Below are positions 26,560 through 35,463 of a stretch of DNA of 58,555 nt, in pieces (the first letter of the stretch is position 1; each line of letters opens with the position of its first letter). The notes beneath the pieces were generated by a model. That model ran no database searches. It worked only from the letters and a program-made list of their open reading frames with translations, and was not told the origin of the DNA. Source of the stretch: an uncultured Bacteroidia bacterium (GTDB lineage: Bacteria > Bacteroidota > Bacteroidia > NS11-12g > UBA9320); NCBI GenBank assembly GCA_905478335.1, contig CAJQIC010000033.1, positions 1 to 58,555 of the forward strand, in the 5' to 3' direction. Made by a program: the position numbers and the translations under genes.

Positions 26560-28095
26560 TTGAAGATTAAAAAAGTTTTAGAGAATCTCGGTTTAAAAGA
26601 GCTTAACGAGAGTACAAGCACAGGGCAACAATGGATTACGCCTGTTGGATCTCATACCCAAGATATTATTTCGCCTGTTGATGGTGAAAAGATAGCTTCA
26701 GTAGTATTTGCTACTGAATCTGAATACAACCATGTGATTAAAGAAGCGGAACAAGCTGCCACAATGTGGCGTGACATACCAGCGCCGAATCGCGGAAATT
26801 TTGTGCGCAAACTTGGCAACAAACTGCGCATAAAAAAGCGCGAGCTTGGTTATTTAGTCAGTTACGAAACTGGTAAGAGTTTGCAAGAAGGCATGGGTGA
26901 AGTTCAAGAGATGATTGACATCTGCGATTTTGCCGTAGGACTCTCTCGGCAGCTTTATGGCTTAACTATCCAAAGCGAAAGACCAAACCACCGAATGATG
27001 GAACAATGGCATCCGTTGGGTGTTGTTGGTGTTATTTCTGCTTTCAATTTCCCGGTTGCCGTTTGGTGCTGGAACACGGCTATAGCGGCTGTTTGCGGAG
27101 ACGTTGTTATCTGGAAACCTTCAGAAAAGGCGCCATTGTCTGCCATTGCATGTCAACATATCATTTCTGAAGTTTTGATTGAAAACGAATTGCCAGAAGG
27201 CATCTTTAATTTACTTATTGGTGATTATACCTTGGGTGAAAAAATGGCCCTAGACACCCGCATACCTCTGATTTCTGCAACAGGAAGCACTAGAATGGGA
27301 AAACGCGTTGGCCAGTTGGTGGGTGCAAGACTAGGAAGATCGCTATTAGAACTTGGTGGTAACAATGCAGTTATTGTAAGTAACAAGGGTGATCTACAAA
27401 ATGCTTTAAGAGCAGTTGTATTTGGAAGTGTAGGAACCTGCGGTCAAAGATGTACATCAACACGTCGTGTGATTATTCATAGCGAGGTGTACGACAAGTT
27501 TAAATCGATGCTTGTAAATGCATACAAACAGGTTGTCATTGGCAGCCCATTGGACGAAAAGAACCACATGGGGCCGCTAATAGACAAACAAGCGGTGCAG
27601 TCTTATCTCGATGCGATTAAAGAATTAGAAAACCAAGGTGGACGCGTCATATATGGCGGCAAGGTACTTGAGGGTGAAGCGTATACATCTGGATGTTATG
27701 TAGAGCCAACGTTGGCCGAAGCCCCAAACCATTTGCCCATTGTTCAAGCAGAAACGTTTGCGCCAATTCTTTATCTCATGAAATATGATCGGATTGAAGA
27801 AGCTGTTGCCATGCAAAATGATGTGAAGCAAGGTTTGAGTTCAGCAATCTTCAGCGACAGTGTTTTGGAAACAGAATATTTCTTAAGTAATGAAGGTTCT
27901 GATTGCGGAATAGCCAATATAAACATCGGAACAAGCGGTGCAGAAATTGGAGGCGCCTTTGGCGGTGAAAAAGAAACCGGAGGAGGAAGAGAATCAGGCT
28001 CAGACGCTTGGAAAAATTACATGCGTCGGCAAACCAACACCGTAAATTATGGTGTATCCATGCCATTGGCACAAGGTATTAAGTTTGATATTTAA
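26560..28095 (+). CDS. Aldehyde dehydrogenase, ALDH7 (aminoadipate-semialdehyde) family
   Basis: NAD-dependent dehydrogenase of 511 residues, most like antiquitin/piperideine-6-carboxylate dehydrogenases that oxidise alpha-aminoadipate semialdehyde in lysine breakdown. Motifs are ISAFNFPVAVWCWNTAIA (Rossmann and Asn), LELGGNNAVIV (catalytic Glu), GTCGQRCTSTRR (catalytic Cys) and GGAFGGEKETGGGRESGSD (C-terminal signature of the ALDH7 group). The start is a TTG at 26560 giving MKIKKVLENLGL; no ATG lies nearby. No other lysine-degradation gene is adjacent. Confidence 0.9.
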   Translation: MKIKKVLENLGLKELNESTSTGQQWITPVGSHTQDIISPVDGEKIASVVFATESEYNHVIKEAEQAATMWRDIPAPNRGNFVRKLGNKLRIKKRELGYLVSYETGKSLQEGMGEVQEMIDICDFAVGLSRQLYGLTIQSERPNHRMMEQWHPLGVVGVISAFNFPVAVWCWNTAIAAVCGDVVIWKPSEKAPLSAIACQHIISEVLIENELPEGIFNLLIGDYTLGEKMALDTRIPLISATGSTRMGKRVGQLVGARLGRSLLELGGNNAVIVSNKGDLQNALRAVVFGSVGTCGQRCTSTRRVIIHSEVYDKFKSMLVNAYKQVVIGSPLDEKNHMGPLIDKQAVQSYLDAIKELENQGGRVIYGGKVLEGEAYTSGCYVEPTLAEAPNHLPIVQAETFAPILYLMKYDRIEEAVAMQNDVKQGLSSAIFSDSVLETEYFLSNEGSDCGIANINIGTSGAEIGGAFGGEKETGGGRESGSDAWKNYMRRQTNTVNYGVSMPLAQGIKFDI

Positions 28096-28168
28096 TCGGT
28101 TATCAATCCGACCCAGTCGGTAGTAAAATAGTATAAGTCTCATCAGTATTTAAACACACCTTTGTCTA

Positions 28169-29305
28169 ATGCGTGTACGCCTTTCTGTTATATTTATCCT
28201 ACTCTCAACTGTTGTCTTTGGACAGAGTAAATGGGAGTATGGCCTTAATTTGAACTTCAATACGTCTTTTATAAAACCCGTTTCTTCCGACACGTTAACC
28301 AATAAAGCTGGTTTTGGCGCCGGACTGATGCTTGAACGTAAGTTTAAAAAATTCAGTTTGCAGTACAATCAGGCGTATACCCAAACCCGGTTTTTTGATG
28401 ACTTTTCTAACTATACAGGCATATCCAATGCAATCGATGCCTCACTATTGGTTCTCCACCCATTGGATGCTGGTCGTCAGACATTTCTAAATTATGGCAT
28501 CATAACAACTTTTAATTTTCAGTACGAAGAACAATACCTAAGTGGTTTCAAACAGCCCGTGCGCAATACGCAGATTCAAAACAACCCTTTCGACTACGGG
28601 ATTCAATTAGGCGTTGGATTGGACTTAAACCCTGGCGCCCGATTAACCATCAATTACATGGACTTTTTTGGCGGCAAACAAACATCCAGTGGCGTAGAAG
28701 GACAAATAGACTATTTACAATTTGGCATTCAAGTAAGATTCAACGAGTTATTAAATTCTGACCGGATAAAAAATAAAAATGAAGACTTGGTAAATGCTGC
28801 GACAATTGCGAACAATCAAGTTCAGGACTTAGGAAAGGAAGGAAACGGTTTACTCGTTTTTGTCATTGGTACTGCAGAATCTAAAAAAACCAGTCTTTTT
28901 AACAACAAGTCGCCGAAAACGAAAGACGCCTTAAGAATTGAGAAGTTGAATAACATCTGGAACGCCATAAGCACCAATTATAACTATGGATCATATGTTA
29001 TCACAACAGACTCATTGCTGACTGCAGACTCAGACAACATTCGAATTCTCACAGCAGAAGGAACCGAGACCTTTAACACCTCTGAGCACGAAGTCTATTA
29101 TGCTAAAATCGATGAGTTATTTCTATCTGAAAATGGACAGGTTAAATGGGGAATATTCGTTTTTGATTCTGATATGAATCAACTGAAGGACCCTTTCCCG
29201 TATTTCACTCCCTATAGGCAGCTTGACCAAAAATTTGAAACATATGGAACCATGATTCAGACATTCAATACACGGTTGAAGCAGTTCGGAATTGTTCCAG
29301 ACTAA
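28169..29305 (+). CDS. Hypothetical exported protein with outer-membrane-barrel-like N-terminal half
   Basis: 378 residues with signal peptide MRVRLSVIFILLSTVVFGQ. Residues about 20-200 show alternating strands and a PorT-like repertoire (GYGLNLNF-like start, LQYNQAYTQTRFFDD, DYGIQLGVGLDLNPG, LTINYMDFFGG), consistent with a small barrel. The C-terminal half is charged and soluble-looking (IEKLNNIWNAISTNY). No named family was recognised. Its stop overlaps the stop of the convergent AI-2E gene by four bases. Confidence 0.75.
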   Translation: MRVRLSVIFILLSTVVFGQSKWEYGLNLNFNTSFIKPVSSDTLTNKAGFGAGLMLERKFKKFSLQYNQAYTQTRFFDDFSNYTGISNAIDASLLVLHPLDAGRQTFLNYGIITTFNFQYEEQYLSGFKQPVRNTQIQNNPFDYGIQLGVGLDLNPGARLTINYMDFFGGKQTSSGVEGQIDYLQFGIQVRFNELLNSDRIKNKNEDLVNAATIANNQVQDLGKEGNGLLVFVIGTAESKKTSLFNNKSPKTKDALRIEKLNNIWNAISTNYNYGSYVITTDSLLTADSDNIRILTAEGTETFNTSEHEVYYAKIDELFLSENGQVKWGIFVFDSDMNQLKDPFPYFTPYRQLDQKFETYGTMIQTFNTRLKQFGIVPD

Positions 29306-30393
29306 AGATCTTTAGTTAAACCTTGAACAACCTTGTATCCCTGGAAAAATTCTTTTCCAACGATACGCAAAAAGGTATAGGTCGGCACAGCTAAGATCAT
29401 CCCTAAAACTCCAGCAATCATACCCGCAGCCATAATCACTACAAAGATTTCTAACGGATGAGCTTTTACACTTTTTGAAAAAATTAGTGGCTGCAGTACA
29501 AAATTATCTGTCAGCTGAGCAACGGCAAAAACAGACAGAATTTTCAATATGAGTGGACCCAAGTCCATGCCTAAATCCATATGGACGTAAGACAGTAAAC
29601 TCAGTGATATGCCAAAAGTTGCGCCAATAATCGTACCGATGTAAGGGATAATATTTATTAAGCCTGCCAGAAATCCAATCAACAGTGCATTAGGCACATT
29701 AAAAATGGACAATCCAATGCTCACAATTGCTGTTATAATCGACACTTGTATGGCGACACCAATAAAATAACGGGTGAGCAAGTCTTTGGTGTCTGACAAT
29801 ACATTGTGTATGCTTTTAAGGTATTTGTCGGGTGTTACCGTGTCAATAATATTATTGACAATGTTTTTGTCTTTCAATAAAAAGAATGTGATGAACAGAA
29901 TACTCATAAAGGCAATTAAAACCGCTCCTAATCCAGACAAAATATTCTCAAAGGCACTAGAAACAGAATTAAAATTCAGATAACCAACGAGCTCATTTTG
30001 AATCGAATCTCGATTAATTCCATTGATGTTCATGTCTTTAAACCAAGCTTCTAGGCCCGCGATGGGACCGCTAAACTCTTGCAAAAGAAGCTCTACATCA
30101 AGATTGACAATGATGTCGATTTGCTCTGCCAATATGGGTATTAAAAATTTGAAGAAAAGTGAAAGTAGAACAAGGTAGGTTGTAATCACAACCAATCCCC
30201 CTGCCCAATCAGGGAAGCCATGTCCCTTAATCTTTATTTGGCCAAGTTTGCTCATTAAAGGTCGACCCATCAAAGCCAAAACAATTGCTACAGCGAAGTA
30301 CACAAAGACTTGTTTTACTTGCCATGCAAACCATACCAGAATGATCAGCCCAACTAATCCGAGAACGAAACGAACGATTTGATTTGTCTTCAT
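29302..30393 (-). CDS. AI-2E/PerM-family membrane transporter
   Basis: 363 residues with about eight membrane segments in the family pattern: three at the N-terminus, a soluble domain with LLQEFSGPIAGLEAWFKDMN, then FITFFLLKDKN and the C-terminal block GLINIIPYIGTIIGATFG...QLTDNFVLQPLIFSKSVKAHP. The family exports AI-2 in some cases and moves ions or other solutes in others, so the substrate is not assigned. Its start codon sits eight bases from a minus-strand TATCTTTG box. Confidence 0.9.
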   Translation of the reverse strand: MKTNQIVRFVLGLVGLIILVWFAWQVKQVFVYFAVAIVLALMGRPLMSKLGQIKIKGHGFPDWAGGLVVITTYLVLLSLFFKFLIPILAEQIDIIVNLDVELLLQEFSGPIAGLEAWFKDMNINGINRDSIQNELVGYLNFNSVSSAFENILSGLGAVLIAFMSILFITFFLLKDKNIVNNIIDTVTPDKYLKSIHNVLSDTKDLLTRYFIGVAIQVSIITAIVSIGLSIFNVPNALLIGFLAGLINIIPYIGTIIGATFGISLSLLSYVHMDLGMDLGPLILKILSVFAVAQLTDNFVLQPLIFSKSVKAHPLEIFVVIMAAGMIAGVLGMILAVPTYTFLRIVGKEFFQGYKVVQGLTKDL

Positions 30394-30400
30394 CTTGCTC

Positions 30401-30408
30401 CAAAGATA
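30401..30408 (-). promoter_or_regulatory. -7 box of the AI-2E-family gene
   Basis: The minus strand reads TATCTTTG, seven bases before the ATG at 30393. As with the metal operon promoter, the transcript would be leaderless or nearly so. Confidence 0.55.
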
Positions 30409-30444
30409 TACTTTGTTGGATTAGTTATGTATTACCTATTTCGT

Positions 30445-30861
30445 TTAATCGTCGGTAGAATCTATGTCTTCGCATAACTCGACCAAGATTCCATTTGTCG
30501 ATTTTGGATGTAAGAAGGCTATTTTTTTTCCATCGGCTCCTTTTTTAGGTTTCTCGTGAATGAGTTTAAACCCTAAATCTTTAAGTCGCTGCAGTTCTCC
30601 TTCAATATCCGAAACATCTAATGCAATGTGGTGTATGCCTTCGCCCCGTTTTTCGATAAATTTAGCAATGGCACTATCCGCTGAAGTTGCCTCTAGTAAT
30701 TCAACCTTTGTCTCTCCAAGCTTAAAAAATGAAGTCAACACATTTTCTGAATCAACAGACTCTTCTTTGTAGGCAGATGAATCCAACAATTTGCTGATTA
30801 AATCGTTTGATTCTTTAATGGATTTAACGGCTATACCGAGGTGTTCAATTTTGCGTATCAC
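30445..30861 (-). CDS. mce: Methylmalonyl-CoA epimerase
   Basis: 138-residue vicinal-oxygen-chelate protein that interconverts the R and S forms of methylmalonyl-CoA in propionate metabolism. Metal-binding positions are in IEHLGIAVKS (His), GEGIHHIALDVSD (His) and NGILVELCED (Glu), and the family strand FFKLGETKVELLE is present. Methylmalonyl-CoA mutase is not in the window. Confidence 0.92.
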   Translation of the reverse strand: MIRKIEHLGIAVKSIKESNDLISKLLDSSAYKEESVDSENVLTSFFKLGETKVELLEATSADSAIAKFIEKRGEGIHHIALDVSDIEGELQRLKDLGFKLIHEKPKKGADGKKIAFLHPKSTNGILVELCEDIDSTDD

Positions 30862-30947
30862 AACTGCGAATTTTATTCAAAGATGGTCAAAAAAAAGTTG
30901 AGTAAATAATTGCAATTTGGTCTGAACCTTTTTTGTGCTAGAGTCGT

Positions 30948-30955
30948 TATATTTG
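30948..30955 (+). promoter_or_regulatory. -7 box of the isc operon
   Basis: TATATTTG is an exact TAnnTTTG match, 31 bases before the iscS ATG. A TTG is found only at 28-base or 12-base spacing, so the -33 element is uncertain. Confidence 0.5.
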
Positions 30956-30986
30956 CAGAATAGAATTAATCTAAATAAAAATAAGC

Positions 30987-32201
30987 ATGTTATCGTTCCC
31001 GATATACTTAGACAATAACGCCACCACACCGATGGATCCACGAGTACTGGAATCCATGTTACCATACTTCAACAGTAAGTTTGGAAATGCTGCAAGTCGA
31101 AACCATTCATTTGGTTGGACAGCCGAAGAAGCTGTTGATTATGCACGTGAACAAGTTGCTAAACTAATTAACGCCAATCCTAAGGAAATAATTTTCACAT
31201 CAGGAGCGACAGAAGCAGACAATTTGGCGATAAAAGGTGTGTACGAAATGTACGCCAGAAAAGGGAACCATATCATTACAGTGAATACAGAGCACAAAGC
31301 TGTTCTAGATTCTTGTAAGCACATTGAAAAAATGGGTGGAGAAGTAACCTACCTCTCTCCTAACGAAGACGGTCTTATTAATTTGGCTGACTTAGAAGCA
31401 GCCATTACTCCTAAAACCATTCTTATTTCTATCATGTATGGAAATAATGAAATTGGGGTTCTTCAGCCGATTGAAGAAATATCTGACATAGCGAGAAAAC
31501 ACAACGTATTGTTTCACACTGATGCGACACAAGCTGTGGGTAAAGTTCCTGTAGACGTGATGGCTCAAAATATTGACTTGATGTCGTTTACGGCACATAA
31601 AATGTACGGCCCAAAAGGTGTTGGTGCTTTATACGTACGTCGTAAAAACCCACGTGTTAAAGTGACATCTCAATTAGACGGAGGTGGACATGAAAGAGGC
31701 ATGAGAAGTGGTACACTTAACGTTCCTGGCATCGTAGGGTTTGGCAAGGCATGCGAAATCAGCTTAAATGAAATGTCTGAGGAAGCAGAAAAATTGTCAA
31801 AAATGCGTGACCGTTTGGAAGCAGAACTTACTCAAATTGAAGAATCTTATGTAAACGGTAACATCAACCACCGATTACCTCATGTTGCGAATATTTCGTT
31901 TAAACATGTGGAAGGCGAAGGGTTAATGATGGGAATAAAGGATTTGGCTGTGTCTTCTGGATCAGCTTGTACATCAGCGTCATTAGAACCAAGTTATGTA
32001 CTTAAGAATTTGGGATTAGATGATGACTTAGCACATTCTTCGTTGCGTTTTGGACTTGGTCGATACACAACGGATGAAGAAATTGATTTTGCAATAGATC
32101 ACGTAAAAACGGCAGTTCACAAACTGAGAGACATGAGTCCACTATGGGAAATGTTTAAAGAAGGCATTGACCTTAAATCAGTTGAGTGGCAAGAACATTA
32201 A
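30987..32201 (+). CDS. iscS: Cysteine desulfurase IscS
   Basis: PLP enzyme that removes sulfur from cysteine for Fe-S cluster assembly. The N-terminus is [17 protein letters not shown]. The PLP lysine is in [18 protein letters not shown]. The catalytic Cys loop is [17 protein letters not shown], the long loop of IscS/NifS type rather than SufS. 404 residues, full length. It is first of iscS-iscU-iscA. There is no iscR, hscBA or fdx next to it. Confidence 0.96.
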   Translation: MLSFPIYLDNNATTPMDPRVLESMLPYFNSKFGNAASRNHSFGWTAEEAVDYAREQVAKLINANPKEIIFTSGATEADNLAIKGVYEMYARKGNHIITVNTEHKAVLDSCKHIEKMGGEVTYLSPNEDGLINLADLEAAITPKTILISIMYGNNEIGVLQPIEEISDIARKHNVLFHTDATQAVGKVPVDVMAQNIDLMSFTAHKMYGPKGVGALYVRRKNPRVKVTSQLDGGGHERGMRSGTLNVPGIVGFGKACEISLNEMSEEAEKLSKMRDRLEAELTQIEESYVNGNINHRLPHVANISFKHVEGEGLMMGIKDLAVSSGSACTSASLEPSYVLKNLGLDDDLAHSSLRFGLGRYTTDEEIDFAIDHVKTAVHKLRDMSPLWEMFKEGIDLKSVEWQEH

Positions 32202-32226
32202 TTATTAAAAACAGAAAAAAAGAAAT

Positions 32227-32625
32227 ATGGCTTATTCAGAAAAAGTAATCGATCATTACAGCAACCCGAGAAACATTGGGACGTTAAACAAAGACGAAAA
32301 CAATGTTGGAACTGGATTGGTTGGAGCTCCAGAATGTGGAGACGTTATGCGTCTTCAGATTCAAGTGAATGAAGAAAGTGGAATAATTGAGGACGCTAAA
32401 TTTAAGACCTTTGGTTGTGGCTCTGCCATAGCTTCTTCATCTTTAGCAACAGAATGGTTGAAAGGCAAAACGGTTCAGGAAGCGATGGAAATTGACAACA
32501 TGGCTATAGTTGAAGAACTTGCACTTCCTCCTGTAAAAATTCACTGTTCAGTGCTTGCAGAAGATGCAATCAAAACAGCGATTAACGATTACCGCTCAAA
32601 ACAAGGTTTAGAAGCCATTGTTTAA
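32227..32625 (+). CDS. iscU: Fe-S scaffold protein IscU
   Basis: 132 residues. The three cluster-ligand cysteines are in GAPECGDVMRLQI, FKTFGCGSAIASSS and KIHCSVLAEDAI, with the LPPVK chaperone-recognition motif just before the last one. Clusters assemble here with sulfur from IscS. The gap to iscS is 25 bases. The LPPVK motif implies that an HscA-like chaperone is encoded elsewhere. Confidence 0.96.
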   Translation: MAYSEKVIDHYSNPRNIGTLNKDENNVGTGLVGAPECGDVMRLQIQVNEESGIIEDAKFKTFGCGSAIASSSLATEWLKGKTVQEAMEIDNMAIVEELALPPVKIHCSVLAEDAIKTAINDYRSKQGLEAIV

Positions 32626-32640
32626 TAAAAATCAATCTAT

Positions 32641-32967
32641 ATGATTACGATAACCCCACCAGCTTTAGAAAAATTGAACGCACTAAAGGCAGAAGAGAAT
32701 CTAACTGCCGAATACTTTATGCGTGTTTCAGTTGTCGGCGGAGGTTGCAGTGGATTAAGCTACAATCTAGATTTCGATAACGAAGAAAAAGAAGGTGATC
32801 AAGTGTTCGAAAGCGATGGTGAGAAAATCGTTTGTGACATGAAGAGCTTTTTGTACTTGTGTGGCACAGAGCTTGATTTTACCGACGGGTTAAATGGTAA
32901 AGGATTTAACTTTATCAACCCCAATGCGACCAGAACCTGTGGGTGCGGCGAAAGCTTCGCTGTATAG
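32641..32967 (+). CDS. iscA: A-type Fe-S carrier (IscA/HesB family)
   Basis: 108 residues with the conserved cysteines in VGGGCSGLSYNL and TCGCGESF (CGCG), and the ITPPALEKL start typical of the family. It accepts clusters from IscU and passes them to apo-proteins. The internal insertion near DNEEKEGDQVF is usual. Last gene of the isc group; the NusG-like gene converges on it four bases away. Confidence 0.94.
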   Translation: MITITPPALEKLNALKAEENLTAEYFMRVSVVGGGCSGLSYNLDFDNEEKEGDQVFESDGEKIVCDMKSFLYLCGTELDFTDGLNGKGFNFINPNATRTCGCGESFAV

Positions 32968-32971
32968 CGCG

Positions 32972-33496
32972 TTAACCTTCTTGATTTATTTTCTGTAGAA
33001 ATTCAAAAGGCATATTCACCTTAATGCTCTGACCTAGGGTATCAAAAGATATTAGAAAAATACGTTCGTTATTTTTCCTCACTAAATCCACCTGTTGCCC
33101 TTTTAAAGGCCCTTCGACAACCAGAAGTCTCTCCCCTTCTTCAAAATCTTTTGGATTTAAAAATGTTTCTGCGAAATATCCTTCTCTTTCAATGGTTCGG
33201 ATAATTTCGATTTCCTTGTCTGTCACTACGGCGTGATTTCCGCTAAAAGTTAAATAAGCTACTACTCCGGTTGTTTGTGCAACCTCGTCTTTTTGATTTG
33301 GCAACGGTCTAACAAACAAATAGCCATTGAACATCGGAAATTCAACCCACTTTTTTCTATCACTCCAAGTGCTCAAGCGTTTGGCTATGGGCAAATAATT
33401 TTCGATGTGCTGATCCGTAAATCGTTTAGCAACTTTCTTTTCTTGTCGCGACATCACATAGACGACGTGCCACTTTGTTTCAGCTTTCTTGATCAT
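32972..33496 (-). CDS. NusG-family specialised transcription elongation factor (UpxY/RfaH-like)
   Basis: 174 residues. The N-terminal NGN domain has WHVVYVMSRQEKKVAKRF, YLPIAKRLSTWSDRKKWVEF and FNGYLFVRP, and the C-terminal KOW-like part has FEEGERLLVVEGPLKGQQVD. Housekeeping NusG would sit near secE and rplK; this is a paralog of the kind that controls long envelope operons, usually encoded at the head of a polysaccharide locus. Here it is alone and diverges from the mraZ operon, separated by 290 bases. A TAAGTTTG box precedes it. It could act on remote operons; the target is unknown. Confidence 0.88.
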   Translation of the reverse strand: MIKKAETKWHVVYVMSRQEKKVAKRFTDQHIENYLPIAKRLSTWSDRKKWVEFPMFNGYLFVRPLPNQKDEVAQTTGVVAYLTFSGNHAVVTDKEIEIIRTIEREGYFAETFLNPKDFEEGERLLVVEGPLKGQQVDLVRKNNERIFLISFDTLGQSIKVNMPFEFLQKINQEG

Positions 33497-33512
33497 AGAT
33501 TATTTGGAGGTA

Positions 33513-33520
33513 CAAACTTA
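33513..33520 (-). promoter_or_regulatory. -7 box of the NusG-like gene
   Basis: The minus strand reads TAAGTTTG, an exact TAnnTTTG match, 16 bases before the ATG. Confidence 0.5.
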
Positions 33521-33588
33521 CCCATTTTAGGCCAGAATTATCTCCATCCACTTCCCCCCATATTACCCCTCATAACATCCCAATTTGT

Positions 33589-33628
33589 CGATTTTGCCGT
33601 TTAAACCACGGCAATACAGTCAAAATCG
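33589..33628. promoter_or_regulatory. Nested, mutually exclusive inverted repeats between divergent promoters
   Basis: CGATTTTG (33589-33596) pairs exactly with CAAAATCG (33621-33628). TTGCCGT (33594-33600) pairs exactly with ACGGCAA (33608-33614). The two share TTG at 33594-33596, so only one full stem can form at a time. It may be an operator or an RNA switch. Confidence 0.5.
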
Positions 33629-33710
33629 TCACGAAAAGATCATTTTCACCCCACCACTTAAAGCATTGATAAAGAACGCATTAAATGCCTTGTGGAAACA
33701 TTTTATGGAA

Positions 33711-33740
33711 AAAAGTGGGAGAAAGTGGTAGAAAGTGGGA
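33711..33740 (+). promoter_or_regulatory. MraZ operator: three 10-bp direct repeats
   Basis: AAAAGTGGGA, GAAAGTGGTA and GAAAGTGGGA lie head to tail without gaps, ten bases before the probable -7 box of mraZ. MraZ is known to bind tandem GTGG-type repeats spaced about one helical turn apart upstream of its own gene, so this is very likely the autoregulatory site of the dcw cluster. Confidence 0.88.
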
Positions 33741-33750
33741 AATTCTGTAA

Positions 33751-33758
33751 TACTTTTA
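33751..33758 (+). promoter_or_regulatory. -7 box of the dcw cluster
   Basis: TACTTTTA differs from TAnnTTTG at the last base. It lies 11 bases after the MraZ repeats and 28 before the mraZ ATG, so bound MraZ would cover the -33 region. Confidence 0.45.
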
Positions 33759-33786
33759 CATCGAATTTTTATCTCAACTAAAAAGC

Positions 33787-34248
33787 ATGTCGGGTTATAT
33801 CGGTGAATTTGAATGTAAGGTGGACGACAAGGGTCGAACAATCGTTCCTGCCGGTTTAAAACGCCAGATTCCGAAGGAAGCGTTAACCCGAATGGTCATA
33901 AACCGAGGCTTCGACAAATGCCTGACACTTTTTACAAGAAAAGACTGGGACACAGAAACAAAAAAGCTGAGTAAACTGAGTGATTTCAAACGGAATGACC
34001 GAAAGTTTAAGCGCCTTTTTAACAGTGGCGCCACTGAGGTGAAAATCGACACCGCTTCCAGAATACTACTACCCAAAAAACTTTGTGTTTACGCCGAAAT
34101 AGAATCGGAAGTAGTGTTCTACGCATACGAAAACAAAATAGAAATATGGTCTAAAAAGGTATACGACGATCAAATGGAAATTGATCCCGACGACTATGCC
34201 GACTTGGCCGAAGATGTAATGGGAGACGACGTAGATGGAGAATCGTAA
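33787..34248 (+). CDS. mraZ: Transcriptional regulator MraZ
   Basis: 153 residues made of two AbrB/SpoVT-like half-domains. The first has VDDKGRTIVPAGLKRQ, the second KIDTASRILLPKKLCVYA, where the usual DxxGR is ASR. The family forms a ring that binds tandem repeats and represses the dcw operon. The triple repeat is right upstream, and rsmH follows with a 14-base overlap. It has a short acidic C-terminal tail. Confidence 0.95.
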   Translation: MSGYIGEFECKVDDKGRTIVPAGLKRQIPKEALTRMVINRGFDKCLTLFTRKDWDTETKKLSKLSDFKRNDRKFKRLFNSGATEVKIDTASRILLPKKLCVYAEIESEVVFYAYENKIEIWSKKVYDDQMEIDPDDYADLAEDVMGDDVDGES

Positions 34249-35140
34249 ATATCACATACCCGTCATGCTGAATGAGTGCCTAGAAGGCCTCCAGCTGAAA
34301 GACGACGGTGTTTATGTGGATGTAACTTACGGAGGAGGTGGACATGCCAAAGCAATATTAGAAAGGATTCCAAACGGAAAACTAATCGCTTTTGACCAAG
34401 ACAACGATGCGCTTAATTCGTTAGAAGACCACGACAACTTAATTTTGGTCAACCATAATTTTCAATTCATCAAGAACTTTCTGAAATATTATGACAACGA
34501 AAAGGTTGATGGCATCTTAGCTGACTTAGGGATTTCGTCGCATCAAATTGACGAAGGAGAACGAGGATTTTCGTTTCGGTTCGACGCGGAACTTGATATG
34601 CGCATGAACCAAGATCAAGACTTTGACGCCTACGAAATTGTCAATAGTTACTCAGCCGAAGATCTAAGCCGCATTTTTAAACAATACGGCGAAATCCGTT
34701 ATGCTTGGAAACTGGCCAATAAGATTGTGGCTTATCGCAAAAAAACACCGATTGCTACCACAGGGCAATTGGCTGACCTTACCGAAGAATTTACCATACC
34801 GAAACAAAGAAATAAGGAATTAGCCCAACTTTTCCAGGCACTCCGCATAGAGGTTAATGATGAGCTAGGCGTTCTTAAATCACTACTAACCAACTCGTTA
34901 GAAAGTTTAAAACCTGGAGCTCGGCTTGTAGTAATGTCATACCACAGCTTAGAAGACAGATTGGTAAAAACATTTATGCAATCCGGAAATTTTGACGGGC
35001 ATGTAGAAACCGACGCCTTCGGCAGATCAAACCGTCCTTTCAAACTGATTAACCGCAAACCCATAATCGCAACTGAAGCAGAAATCGCACTGAACCCAAG
35101 ATCGAGAAGTGCCAAACTACGAATAGCCGAACGACTGTGA
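34235..35140 (+). CDS. rsmH: 16S rRNA m4C1402 methyltransferase
   Basis: 301-residue SAM-dependent methyltransferase (formerly MraW) acting on 16S rRNA C1402. The N-terminus is HIPVMLNECLEGL, the SAM loop DVTYGGGGHAKAIL, then DGILADLGISSHQ and ERGFSFRFDAELDMRM, and a C-terminal SYHSLEDRLVKTFM. Overlaps mraZ by 14 bases; the stop is shared with the GTG of ftsL (GTGA). Confidence 0.96.
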   Translation: MENRKYHIPVMLNECLEGLQLKDDGVYVDVTYGGGGHAKAILERIPNGKLIAFDQDNDALNSLEDHDNLILVNHNFQFIKNFLKYYDNEKVDGILADLGISSHQIDEGERGFSFRFDAELDMRMNQDQDFDAYEIVNSYSAEDLSRIFKQYGEIRYAWKLANKIVAYRKKTPIATTGQLADLTEEFTIPKQRNKELAQLFQALRIEVNDELGVLKSLLTNSLESLKPGARLVVMSYHSLEDRLVKTFMQSGNFDGHVETDAFGRSNRPFKLINRKPIIATEAEIALNPRSRSAKLRIAERL

Positions 35141-35463
35141 GCACGAAGTCCAACATATCGAATGAGTCCAGCTCTGGATTTAATAGTTTGAAAGAACTAT
35201 CCAGCAGCCAAATACTTGGCCTGATTGTATTCATTGGTCTGTTGGCCATTCCGTATGTATACAACTCTCATCAATCCGATAGAAAACACAGACGTTCTGA
35301 GAAAGTCAAATCAGAACTCAAAGAGTTACGTGCCGAATACATCACCTTAAAATCAGAAATCGTAGGACAGAACAAGCAATCCGACGTTGCTAAACGACTG
35401 TCAGACAAAGGATTAACACCAATATCAGAAGCCCCTGTAGATCTCAACATTGAAGACGATTGA
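35137..35463 (+). CDS. ftsL: FtsL-like cell division protein
   Basis: 108-residue bitopic protein: short polar N-terminus, one membrane segment (about 29-44, ILGLIVFIGLLAIPYVY), then a coiled-coil-like charged stretch with KVKSELKELRAEYITLKSE. Size, topology and position between rsmH and ftsI identify FtsL by synteny; primary sequence is poorly conserved in this family. It starts with GTG overlapping the rsmH stop and ends overlapping the TTG of ftsI. Confidence 0.85.
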   Translation: MSTKSNISNESSSGFNSLKELSSSQILGLIVFIGLLAIPYVYNSHQSDRKHRRSEKVKSELKELRAEYITLKSEIVGQNKQSDVAKRLSDKGLTPISEAPVDLNIEDD

